From the NCBI GenBank assembly GCA_904063045.1, contig CAJFCJ010000006.1, forward strand, positions 4,728,408-4,792,407: a DNA stretch of 64,000 nucleotides. Direction: 5' to 3'. The first letter of the stretch is position 1. Each line of letters opens with the position of its first letter. The notes under the pieces are model-generated. The model was not told the DNA's origin, ran no database searches, and saw only the letters and a program-made list of their open reading frames with translations. The translations under genes were made by a program, and so were the position numbers. Positions 23,750 through 38,700 of the stretch are shown here, piece after piece. This DNA comes from Dimorphilus gyrociliatus. Its lineage: Eukaryota; Annelida; Polychaeta; Dinophilidae.

Positions 23750-25310
23750 TTGACCTCTGTTCTTTTATCACCTCTACTCCCCTAGATCAATCTCATTCCT
23801 TTGTCTGTCAACAGAATCTTGACCAGAGCTACTATTATTCTCAACAATAAAATGAAATACTCTCATCTTTAAATTCAATATATATTTTCTATAAATATTT
23901 AATTATACTTAGACTCCATTCAGAGTTTTTTGACCTCAAATTTTACTTAAAAGAAACAATAAATTAAAAAGTAGTGACATCTTGAGGTCCGTTCTTAAGA
24001 TTCTTAAAAGTCACTTCTTCAAACAAAAGAATTAGGTCGCCTCAAATCGTGATAGAATTGCTCTGATCGATTCGAGTATATTTAAAAAATTTACAATCTC
24101 TTTTAACGATTTCTCTTCTGTCTTTTCTTTCTCTCTCTCTCGTTCTCTCTCTCCCTTTTACTCTGTATGCCTATGCCTCTGTCAATCTATCTCATTTTAT
24201 TCTTGTCCGCCTCTCCCCTATTTTCCTTTCCATCGAACTACAAATAAAAACCTTTTCTCTCCCTTTCTCACTTGTTTTTCTATTCGTTAATCTACCTATA
24301 TATTTATGCTAAAGGGTATCTATTCACAGGCAAGTATATACAAATAAGAAAACAAATAGGTAAAGTACAAATTAATATACAAAAGAAAACAGTTGACAAA
24401 GAAAAGAACAAACCTAATTGAGAGAAAATAGAAAGGATTTATCATTAAGATTACTTCATGATATTTTCTTTTAGAAAAAATATTTTTGTTTTTTTAAAAA
24501 TAAAAACAAAGAAAAACCAAAAAGAAATTTCCTTCTAATTATTTTTCTCTATCAACAAAAGGAAATTGTTAAAGAGATAGTAGGAAGATACTAATTCTTT
24601 TATATATTTCGAATATTTGTACGTGTACAGTATACACGAAATATATAATAATTAATAATATATTAATTCGTATAGCATCATCTATTTAACTTGTATTCAG
24701 AGAACAATTTTCTTGGTATGCATAACAATTAAGTCTATCTGAATTATATAAGAGAAAAAATTGCATGCTGTATCTAGACGAATAAAGTAAACTACAATAT
24801 GGCAGACGTTTCGTGTAGGACTTATTTTTCCTTAATGCACACTCAAACCTTATATATATATATATACTGTATATATATATATATGTATATATTTTAAGAA
24901 TTATACACAATATACTCAGATACTAATAGATTGATTCTATTAGCATAAGAATATGAATTTTAATACATTTGCAGAAGAGAAAGATATTTGTAATTAATTG
25001 AAATTCTTGATTTCTTTGAATTAAAACTACTTTACACTTACAGGCACACTGATTTAAAACAGTTGAATATATATACTGTATATACTTTGTATACATATAT
25101 CCATACAGATTTTTTATATGTATATATGTATATAAAAAAACGTTTCATTCAATGACTAATTAAACGAGCATCCAAGTTTTTGGTGCATATTTTTTTATGT
25201 AACTAAGTTATACAGTATTGTCTATTTTAATTAGTATTCGCATTTTTTTTTGCCTTACCATATACCCTATGCTTTTAGTCTCCATTCGCTCCTCCATCTT
25301 CTTCTTCGTC
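23750..25310. other. Intergenic low-complexity DNA
   Basis: Pyrimidine-rich and TA-rich DNA between the decayed tract and the complexin 3' exon. No exon or RNA gene could be supported. Confidence 0.5.
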
Positions 25311-25311
25311 C

Positions 25312-26243
25312 TTATTGAATAGTGCACTTGTCACCAACTTCACTAACTGATGACATCACCTTGTTCGGAAGATCGCTGACTTTCGATTGCAGATCATTAA
25401 GATTTGTTGGTAAGAACGAGTCATCTGAAATATTTCGTGGAACGTTAATATGCAAATCAATCTATTTGATCTATCGTTTTTAGCCCTTTGCTGAAAGGAA
25501 GGATATTAAAAGAAATATCTAAAACTAGAGGGAGTTACAAAGCCTTTCAAACGTTTAGTACACAAATATACTTATTTACAGTATATAGTTTAGAATGTAT
25601 ACTCTTATATTAGCTTACAGATTTGTCTCTGTCGAAGAATGCGCGATAAAACAGACAGAAAGACAAACGAAGGGCTTTTTGTTTATATCTAATAAAAGAA
25701 GGCTGCTGCCGTACATCAACAATCGCCTTAATTGAACTAACTACTGTATATGAATAGAGAGAGAGAGGCATTATCCTTCTCTCAAAAAAGAATACTATCA
25801 AGAGATCGTAATACTAAATATAACAAAAATGAATCGAGAAGAGATATTACTTCCTTCTTCATTTTCGGAATCATTTTCTGCAGCTAATTCTGCAGGCGAT
25901 TTCTTCTTGCGACCTAGTCTACCAGCTACGTCTGGCTCCTCTTCTTTCACAATTTCCTTCTTTTTCAAACCATACTGCAAGGTTATCCTCTTTTATACAA
26001 TATATATGCGAATATATTTATGTTATTGACCTTGTCACGAATTTGTTGTCTCATTTCTTCGCGTTCTTCTTCCATTTTACGATGTTTTTCCTTTCTCTTT
26101 TCTTCAGCCTCTCTACGGGCCTCTGCTACTTCGGGATCTTCTTCACCGTCTCCTTCCTTCTTCTCTTCGTCTCCATCTCCCATTGCACCTTTTACAGATT
26201 TTAATTGGTCACCGACCATTTGCTTAGCAATAAAGGCTGCCAT
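25312..26243 (-). CDS. CPLX: Complexin with C-terminal CAAX box
   Basis: Presynaptic regulator that binds the assembled SNARE complex and both clamps and promotes synaptic vesicle fusion. Exons 26031-26243, 25851-25974 and 25312-25424 join in phase to 149 residues. The N terminus (MAAFIAKQMVGDQLKSVKGA) matches complexins. An acidic Glu/Lys-rich accessory helix follows, then the SNARE-binding central helix spanning EEREEMRQQIRDK and YGLKKKEI across the first splice site. The last exon codes for the amphipathic C-terminal region (LQSKVSDLPNKVMSSVSEVG) and ends in CTIQ. That fits a CaaX prenylation site, as in fly complexin 7A and vertebrate complexins 3/4. The ATG follows a splice acceptor (AATTGCAG), so a noncoding 5' exon exists upstream. 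Confidence 0.94.
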
Positions 26244-26782
26244 ATCTTCTATTCAATATGAGAATCTGCAATTAAAAGTGAAACTAATGATAAGATACAC
26301 GATTTGCTCGTCAAGAGCGTAAATTACTTATGGCAAAACGGGTCAATAAGGTAGAGGCCTACAACGAAATTGATCGATACAGCTATTGCAGTTGGCAAGT
26401 TGTTTTTCGGTTATACCGTAAAACTGCAGTATTGCGGCTGACAACCGCCGATTGTATGGTGTCTTTCTCTCTACTACAGTTGGGAATTCAAAAGCCGTTG
26501 TCGTAATTAGCTTATGGAAGCATACATAATTCATTCTATATGATATCGTTAAAACTAGATGCTACGTTAAGTACTCCACCTAAATATTAATAATTATCCT
26601 AATGTATCATATACTCATCACAAACCTCAAAAAATATGATGCAAACAATTTTTTCCCTCTATTATAGAAGTTAAAGAGTGCTTCTCATAGCAGAATTAAA
26701 ACGGCCAGAAACGCTGTGTTCATTCACAAAGCGTCCTTTTTGCTGTTCTAAGGCAGCAATGCCCCCTAGTCGTACCCGTTGC

Positions 26783-26796
26783 GTTGCCAGAGCAAC
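26783..26796. promoter_or_regulatory. X-box (RFX-type site)
   Basis: GTTGCCAGAGCAAC is a full match to the RFX consensus GTNRCC-N(0-3)-RGYAAC with a 2-bp spacer, and both half-sites are intact. It lies 540 bp upstream of the complexin ATG, in the likely promoter of that minus-strand gene. Confidence 0.55.
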
Positions 26797-27785
26797 GGAC
26801 GGCGTTTAGTCTTCTATAGCAATACGTATAATTTATAGGCTCGATACAAAAGTGAGATAAGCTCGAGTTTTTTTTTCATTTTAAAAGACAATCAAGAGAA
26901 AAATCTCTCCGTATCCCATACTCTCTTCCCATACCGTCTCTCTGCTGTTGTTTTTATTATATAAACGTCAATTGGAATTCTCTTTATATCAGAGTAAATT
27001 AAATTAACAGAAATATTATATAATAATCTGTTTTTTAAAAAAATGCCTCTTGTATTCTATTGAATTGGAAGGAGCTATTATCTTTTTATTTGCCTTCTTT
27101 TAAACACTCTAGAAGGAATGACGCCGTCAAATCGATAAATGCAATCGATATTCGATGGACGTTGTGCGATCCTGCACTCTACTCGATTCCACTGCATATG
27201 AATAAATTTATATGTGTTTATAGATGAATATTTATTTATATACAAATATCCATACTGCTTTTAAGATGGATATACAATACCATATTCACATTCGAATGTA
27301 TATTTATATATATATATGTCATAAAAAGTTTGATATAATGAATTTTTATACTGTTGAGTATGTTTATACGCTACATTTGAACAAAAAAGAAACACCCTTG
27401 TAGCTCTCCACTGAAAATAGGCGTCGAATTTCAACTTGGCGAAGTGTATAGTAATTGTATTCGTTTGTAGGGCTCTGTTATTGATTTCGTAAAAGATGCT
27501 GGTCTGTCGCAAGACTATTTCTGTGAATATTGTAAATAGTATACTGTACATATATTTTGACGTATTTATAATGCATACACGTGTACATTTATATAGGTGA
27601 CCTTTGTGTTTTTTATGGAAATAATCATTGTATTGAGTAAACGAAACGCCTGGACGCTCGAAACTAGCAGATTTCGATCCTGGACGAAAATTCGATAGAT
27701 ATTATGCGAAAGGGAAGCGACAGATGTCGCCGGCATATTGGCAAAAGGCGACATCTGCTAAGAAATGGGAAAATAAAAACGATAT

Positions 27786-27841
27786 AGAGAGAGAGAGGGG
27801 AAGAGGAGAGAGGGAAAGAAGGGAGAGAGAGAGAGAGAGAG
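27786..27841. repeat. GA-rich microsatellite
   Basis: Interrupted (GA)n runs over about 55 bp. Confidence 0.8.
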
Positions 27842-28030
27842 TACTATTGTCAGTCACAAACTAAATGGGGATCGTACAAGATAAGCATTGGGTGTTATCA
27901 TTCGCATTTGACCTCAATAATTGAGCCTTTTCGGCGCGTCGTTCATTTCCTGTAATATATACAGTGTTTAATATACAACGTAATATCTTTCTTTCAAATA
28001 TTATGTTATAAATGCAAACGACATAAAAAT

Positions 28031-28068
28031 GTGATATATATATATTTATATATAAATATAATATATAT

Positions 28069-28102
<34 letters not shown>
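28031..28102. repeat. (TA)n microsatellite
   Basis: TA repeats with short interruptions, including a final pure run of about 13 units. Confidence 0.85.
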
Positions 28103-28103
<1 letters not shown>

Positions 28104-29898
28104 CGAAATAATACTTGACTATTTTTCAGGTATTATATTTATATTTATTCGTATTTATTCATTCGTAGAGCTTTGGTTAATTACCGATATACGTCAGTCG
28201 TTTCAATTAAAAACGCGAACAGAATACACCTACAATAGACACCTTCAGCGTGAATGCGATCACACCTGAAAGCAATTAATTAGCATATGAAAAGGTCGGC
28301 TGCTAAATGGCGTTCGATATATATTGTTGCATTCTTTAGCAGAGCTCTATACAGCCTTACTATCCGTCCTATTAAAACGTCGTTGATCGAACGCTTTAAA
28401 CTTCATCGAACGCGGCGACAAAGGATTGTTTAATTCGAATGCTTTACGCTTCGTCGCCTTGATGATTCGTAATTTTTCGCCATTTCAGTTTAGGTGTATT
28501 TAATTTCTCGCTATATATAGAGCCATACCAGTCCACCACCACCCATTGTACCGCCCCTAAGGCAATAAAAATAAGGTAGCCAAACTCACCAGGAGCCTCA
28601 ATCGTTACCATATACATAGTTTTGTTTGTTATTTTTTATATAACTTTTAAGAAAGAATGGAGGATAAAAGAAATAAAAGGGTATTTTCATGCCTTTACGC
28701 AATACAATCCAGAAAAATACATCAATCAATTCCTTGTATTCCTTACAAGATTCAACGTCGTGGGAATTCGTGTCAAAAAGCGGTACGATCTCGCACCTGC
28801 ACCCTACGTTGTCTCCGCGGGAGTTAATCGTCTCGGCTCGTTTGCCGCAAATTATTATATGTTTATAGCGAATGGAGGCGCGGAAATGGAACTTTTCATC
28901 CATCAACTCCTGCCTTTTTTTTTTCTTAAGAGCAGGAAGTTCGCCTTCGTCGATCACCCAGTTAATAGATTTCTTTATTGAAAAACTATAGTATAGATAA
29001 TAAACTAATTTAGTCGAACAACTCTCGACTTTTCATGTTTTTCTTCAGTAGGAAGAGTCTTACAAAACTACTACACATCTGCTCTTATCAGTAATTATCT
29101 TATCGAGTTGTAGAAATGAAGGTGTCTGATATACGACTACTTTTCTTTTTTGAGAGCGTATGCAAATTTATTTGATACTTACCTTTACATCTGTTTTATT
29201 ATTAATATAACTACCATGTATATAAAGTGTGTGTATACAACAAGAAAATTAATGAGTGGGGTAGCAGGCGTTGTCAAGGAGACAAGGATGAGCCGGGTCG
29301 TCGCCACTTTATATGTTATTGTATCGTTCAAATCCTTAGCTGACAAACTGTCGGATTTGTTTCGGACGAATAATGTTTGTTCAGCTTTGTTCCACCGACT
29401 TGGAGCTGAAAAAGTTGAAAAGCTAGTCAAGCTTCCTGCTAATAAATAAGAATCGGTCGATTTTCTTTACATTCTCTCTATAATAGAAGGCGATCGGCTT
29501 TCTTTTTATTCTCTTAAGCCGGGTGTATTTATAGTTATTATGCGTTTATATAAACTTTATATATATATCTTTATATATTAAACAAATCTACCGATTTTTT
29601 CGATTGTTCAAAAGTATTCCACAAGCGTCTAATAGTATACGCTGGGCGGACTCTGCGCAGGCGACACGGAATATACATGTGCAGAAATTGTGCATTCCTT
29701 TTAATTCATAACATTTCGCACTACACTTCATACATATGTATAGAACAGCACTGAACAATATATCTATACATCAGGCACAAAATAAAGGCTTATATAATAT
29801 TCATTGTAATAACAGATCCGTCGACTGCTTATAAATTAACGACGTATAAGTTTTTATACAGATTTAATCGACCGTACGCATGCATACCTTTACATCTT

Positions 29899-29952
29899 TT
29901 ATATATATATATATATAGTAGATGCATATTTATAATTATATATATATATATG

Positions 29953-29996
<44 letters not shown>

Positions 29997-30085
29997 TATT
30001 AAGGTATATTCAGCATATCTATATATATCTATATATATAGATATATGTAGATATACTTATTTATATATTTATATAGCATATATTG
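29899..30085. repeat. Compound (TA)n tract beside the Nkx6 3' end
   Basis: Long TA-dominated block with several self-complementary segments, ending about 70 bp from the Nkx6 stop codon, in or near its 3' UTR. Confidence 0.8.
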
Positions 30086-30152
30086 TTTATATATACAGTA
30101 CACATTAATGTAAAAAATAAATATATTGATAAAAATAAACAAACAGTAAGCG

Positions 30153-33489
<3,337 letters not shown>

Positions 33490-33647
33490 GTTTTTATTTA
33501 TAGCCGAAAAGTATTCATATCCCGTATAAATATGTGTAGATTATCTTTCTATAGCGCGTCTCGCACCGGTTAAATGATAGCGTTCGATTTGTTGATCGCG
33601 CTTCAAGCAGTCTGCCTCATAAATATGCATACAGCCCTCTCTGGTCG

Positions 33648-33686
33648 CTGATTGGCTAGAGAGGCGATTGCTTTATATCCAATCAG
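33648..33686. promoter_or_regulatory. Inverted CCAAT-box pair in the Nkx6 promoter
   Basis: CTGATTGG at 33648-33655 and CCAATCAG at 33679-33686 form a perfect 8-bp inverted repeat with a 23-bp spacer. Both are full NF-Y type sites, 160-200 bp upstream of the Nkx6 ATG. Confidence 0.5.
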
Positions 33687-33689
33687 CGT

Positions 33690-34893
33690 GCGCTAGTCCT
33701 TTGTTGAAAGATGATTGAGTTGCGCTCGACTCTTTTCTTTCTCATTCTTAGTCATAATTGTGAATTTTTTTTGAAACATAGCGTATGTTTAAAAGACTAC
33801 GGGTGGCCTCCTTTACCGATTATTTATTACGATTGCACGAAACGAAGCTATATATAAGGGTTTAATCTATATACGCATATAAATAAGAATGATATTAACG
33901 GGTTATATAAGGGCGCTAATTGAGCGTTTATTCGGGGTTAAGTGAGGTGTGTGTAGGCGTATACGCATGGAAAAAGTTTGAAAAAAGCATTCACCCTCGA
34001 CCGCAAACAGATGAGAAACAAATGAATCTGGCAATAGTGCAGCAGCGCGGCCTTTCTTGCCCTCGGGCTCATCAATTTTACTGACGGACGCCCTCAGATT
34101 AAGTTGCGATGTTTTGCAGTTGCGCCCCAAAAGCCCATGCAGCTGCATGATAAAGACGAATATCTGGCTGTAAACATAATAATTGGCTATGAAACACAAG
34201 TAAAGGAGAAGATTTAATGATATCTCACCGGGCCAACGAGCACAGGTGCATCAAGAATGCGTTTGGAACGTTTGAGTATTACGCTTGCTAAACACATTAA
34301 CCTCTCATTAATTACCCGACCATTGACAGTTTTATATTCGAACGTGTGCGAATTTAAAGGCGATGTCAATGACGCGAAATGCTCTTCGTCTTTCTCTTCA
34401 CTCTGTCTCTTTCTGTTTGCTACGTCCCTCTCTCTCTTTTAAACTGCTCTAAAACTCTCTCTATTCTTTCTTTTTTTTTTAACTAGAAAGGGATATTTTA
34501 CAGAAGGCCATAGCGTCTCTCCCTGAAGAGCAATGTCGACGTCTAGAATCCAATTGTACGGAAAGACGTGCGGCTAATTAATTTGCATAAGGCGACGTTC
34601 TATGCATAAAGAAGTGCGTAATTTAGCGCAATTAGGCTGATTGTTTCAGATAATCGTTGGAAAGAGGGTGGAATATTTCTGATATTTTTGAATTTATATT
34701 CAGATTAAACGACGCTCGAGCTTATCCTATCTACGATCTGAATTTGACGGTATTAACGCCGAATTGCGAAAGCAGGTGTCGCGTAATTGCGAATACTTGA
34801 TATGTCGACCGTTTCTTAATTTATTACCGATTTATGACTTTATTGTTCACAAACATATAATCAAAAAAAAAATCTCAAAACGCCCCCTGTCTT
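33690..34893. other. Intergenic, Nkx6 upstream region and UNC80 3' flank
   Basis: About 1.2 kb. It is richer in CG than the rest of the intergenic DNA, and contains AATTAG and TAATTA cores that homeodomain proteins bind. An open frame of 98 codons on the minus strand (33903-34199) has no recognisable domain. This is probably upstream Nkx6 control DNA plus the UNC80 3' UTR. Confidence 0.45.
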
Positions 34894-35748
34894 CTAAACG
34901 CAAGTATCTGGTACATCATTACCATCAAAATAAATTAGTAAACTACCCGAACTCTCGCTGTCTCGCCTTTCCGAGGAGTTAAGTAAAGCAGTGGTCTCCT
35001 GCTGAGAACTGGACGAGTCAAACGAGTCAACGCTTGGCGCCGATTGGAGGAGGGGTGACTCTGGAGGGGATTTCTTGGCCGAGTGTTGCTTTTGTCGAGC
35101 TATTCGACCCCTTACGCCGCTGCTAGATTGTGCACTATCCTCCTGCGATTTACTCTTAGGAACAAAACGAGTTCGAGCCTTTTCCTTTTCCGTAGGCGTT
35201 TCGTCCAGCACTTTGTCGGCGCTCGTTAACTCCGTTGTTGGCATTGAACGCATTTGTAGTGGTCCTTTAACGGTAGCACTTCGCATTATACTACCTGTTG
35301 ACACCAGAAAATATATAAATATATAAATATATAAATATACCATGTTCATGTGTGCTATATCTTATCTATTGATTCTTTTATAGACAGCTTTACCTGATAT
35401 CCAATTCGTTCCTTTAATAGTACTTTTATTCCTCTTCACTTTGAAAGTCTTCCGACTCCTTGCATCCGCCCTTTGCAATCTGTGCATGACTGGATCGGTG
35501 TTTACCCTTTGCTCCCCATTCGACGCGTCGTCGACGCCTTCTCCATCGCCGTCTAGAGAATTAATATCAAAATATTGTGTACAAGAGAAGTGTTTTCGGG
35601 TTATAGAAAAAATTAGGTCAATCAAAACGATCACCCCACTTTAGGCATTGTGTACAAACCCACTCATTTTGACAAAATAGGTATCGAAGTTTCTTGGTTT
35701 CTTGTTCTTTTATACTATATTATTATTATTGTTATATATATATATTAT

Positions 35749-35792
<44 letters not shown>

Positions 35793-38700
35793 CCAATATT
35801 TATATATTTAAATATATATACATATATATATATATAAACATAGATAGATATAACTTTTCAGTGTGTAAAAGACTTCTATTTATAAACTTACATTCTGTAT
35901 AAGAACTATATATACTAAAGTACATATATAGATAGATATACAGTATATATACTTTATATATATATATATATAAGAAAATACTATAGAAAAGAGAAAGTAC
36001 TATATTTAATATATCAGCACATATTTATAATTATATACAAGTATATACAGTACAAAAGTTGTACATTTGTAGTCTAATTAACTATCAATAATCGTATATA
36101 TTAGTATATAATATATACTCATTTATCTTTATATTTATGTGCAAATATAACTTTACTAGAATGGAAAAGTATAAAATGCAGCGAGCGGGAAGAGTTTAAT
36201 GGTGATATAAAGTTAGTGAATTATGTATTAATAGTTTTTTTGTTCGCACGCATGCGCAATTTGTGTAACATAGATAAATGAAAAAAAAAACAAAGCATGC
36301 AGATAGATATAAAGAAAAAAGGAGAAGTTTGATGGAAAGATAAAAGAAAGAAAAAAGAGAAAAACGAAAGAAAATGCAATTTTTTTTTTGCTCGTTTTGA
36401 TCTGTACAACCTGCATTGTCGCTCTCGTAGATTGCTTCTTGTTTCACAAAGTAGCATCTTTGGTGATGGATGCTAGCTTGACGGCACAATTGCTTCCTTT
36501 TCGATCCGACGATGCGTAGTACGTCCTCGACGCCGGCGTCATCTAGCGTTTTTTTGCAAATCGTTTTTTTTTCTCTCTTTCTCTCCGAACACATGCACAA
36601 GAGAAAACATCAAGACGCAAACCTCTTTTTATAACCATTACGCAATCATTTAGAAAAAAAATATAATTGAATTACGTAATGGTATAAAATATATTGCTAT
36701 TTTGTTTTTCTTTTTTTTTTTTGTTAAGCTTTCGGTAACAATAAAGGCATCAAAGTCCACCAAAAAAGAAAAAATAGGAAAATTTACAAATTAAAAGGAG
36801 AAAAATAAAAAAAAAGTTTTACAAAACTCTTGTTGGTGTGTGTTTGTGCGCTCTAAAGATTTTAGAAAGATTTATGCAAACTTAAAAAAGAAAAGAGATT
36901 AAGATAAAAATATCTTCATCTTCAGTTTTAAAATATAAAGAAAATATAAAAAATATAACAAAAACAGTTAAAATGAAAAAAACAATAAAAATCTATATAT
37001 AACAAAGTTAATATCTTTTTCTATTTTAAGGGCGTTTACTTAAAAAATGGCGGTAAAATTTTATTCACCTTGTTTCCTTTCCCCATTCCCTCCTTTATTT
37101 TTTTTTATGGACGGTTGTATACTTTCTATATAACTTATGTACAAGACTTTCATTAAGTGTGTATGTAGTGGTGTATATGTTTGCAACAAAAAAAAAAGAA
37201 AAAAATAAGAAAAAACAGAAAAAGAAAAAGTAAACGTTGTTTTTTTTTTAAAAAAAAAGAAAAAAAACGTCTCTTTTCTTTTTTCTTACAATTTTAGAAG
37301 AAAACTTTCGTTGTAAAAATTTTTGATATAACAAAAGAAATTCTTTATAAATTGACCGTTAAATGTTTAAATAGTTTTAAAAATATTATTAATTATTAAT
37401 TAATTAATTAGAATATTACGTCACATGGAAAATACTCTAAATTACTTTTAAAATTAGTCTGATATTATGACTCTTGTTTTTTTTTGTATATATATAAAAA
37501 AAGTTTAATTAAAGAAAAACGAACCTTCGTCGGCATTGACCATAAAGAAATGTTCCAAAATAGCATGACCATCCGTCGCCTTTATTCTATTATTCGCCTT
37601 GGCTTTAATTGCTGGGTTTGATTTCATATTAACAAGACTTTCGACGCTTTTCGGGACGTTTCCGTTGTTTGAAGCATTGGAGGCGGTAGCGGTACCTGCT
37701 TTTAAGGGAAAATAAAAAAGGTGGTCGGTGTCTTTGTACCTGACGCTAATTGCTCGTTAATAACATTTGGGACAATGGGAAAAGCGTCAAAACGAAATAT
37801 ATATTCGCCCTTTGACATCGTTTAAACATTGTGTGATCTAATTAATTCCTAGTCAATACGTGTGACAATTAATCTATTTATCGCCGTGGTTGGCAACTCA
37901 CTCCTAAACGAAACAACAAAAAACTGAAAAGAAACCTATAATTATGAACGTTCAACCAAAAAACGAACCTGATTTAACTTCTTCTCCGGCTTTGTCGATA
38001 CTTTCTAAAAAGGTTCATTTTTGTTTTTTTTTCTCTTAATTTGTCTCAGTCGTATAAGTAATGAAAAGGGAAGGGGAAAAAAAGAAAGGAAAAAGGCAAA
38101 AAGGGTAAATCGTAAATCATACGCGAAATAATAAAAGGTCAAGAGGGTTAAACACTATAAGAGAAATTTTTCCCTTTCTTTCTTTCTTTTTTTCACCGTT
38201 AGTCTTTTTTTTTATGGGAAAAGCAAGGAAAAATTGAACTAACCTCCTCCAAAACTGGACTGGGGAGTTAGAAATCTCGGTGAAACGACTTGATTTGTAG
38301 AAGACGTTTCTGCAGGTGCCTGTTGTTCCAACAAGTCGAGCATACTGGCAGATTTGCTAACAGCGCTCTGATTGCTAACGATTGTTGTAGTTCTAGGACG
38401 GAAATCACCGGAAGAAGATAATTCCAATTTTATTTGTTTTAGTTGCATCGCTAAGTCTATTAGTATTGTTCCTTTGCTTTTCGGTACTACGGACCCTTCA
38501 CCTTGTAATTTCTGGTGTACAGCTTGTTGAATGTAATATTCGTCCCCACTATCACAAATCATTTTCATCATCTGTCGATCATAGTGATTCAAAAGATAAT
38601 AAGTACGATTTTATAACAATATTACATCATTGCTTACTAACCCTATACTGAATGAATGGTTGCATAAGGATTGTTAGTGCTGTTTTATAGGAGACAATAA

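Larger units (their letters stand above)
26850..30150. other. Intergenic, complexin to Nkx6
   Basis: About 3.3 kb between the complexin 5' end and the Nkx6 3' end. Parts (28200-28560 and 28700-29420) are richer in CG and less repetitive than their surroundings and contain homeodomain-type TAATTAG cores (for example near 28277), so they may be regulatory. Open frames of about 100-119 codons occur on both strands at 28.6-29.4 kb but show no domain. Confidence 0.4.

Noticed and set aside
28598..28981. Two overlapping 119-codon open frames on opposite strands
   Set aside because: Neither has a recognisable domain, splice context or plausible start. CG-richer DNA with few stops explains both.
29150..29449. 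99-codon plus-strand open frame with a matching 81-codon minus-strand frame
   Set aside because: No motif, and both strands open over the same bases, as expected of composition rather than selection.
33493..33501. TATAAATA just upstream of the Nkx6 ATG as its TATA box
   Set aside because: Transcription from it would begin inside the coding region, downstream of the ATG.
33903..34199. 98-codon minus-strand frame upstream of Nkx6
   Set aside because: Protein-like in part, but no domain, no splice partner, and it lies in likely regulatory DNA.
36196..36600. 134-codon minus-strand frame taken as a separate gene
   Set aside because: Only 36411-36542 is bounded by splice sites and joins UNC80 in phase. 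The rest is low-complexity read-through.
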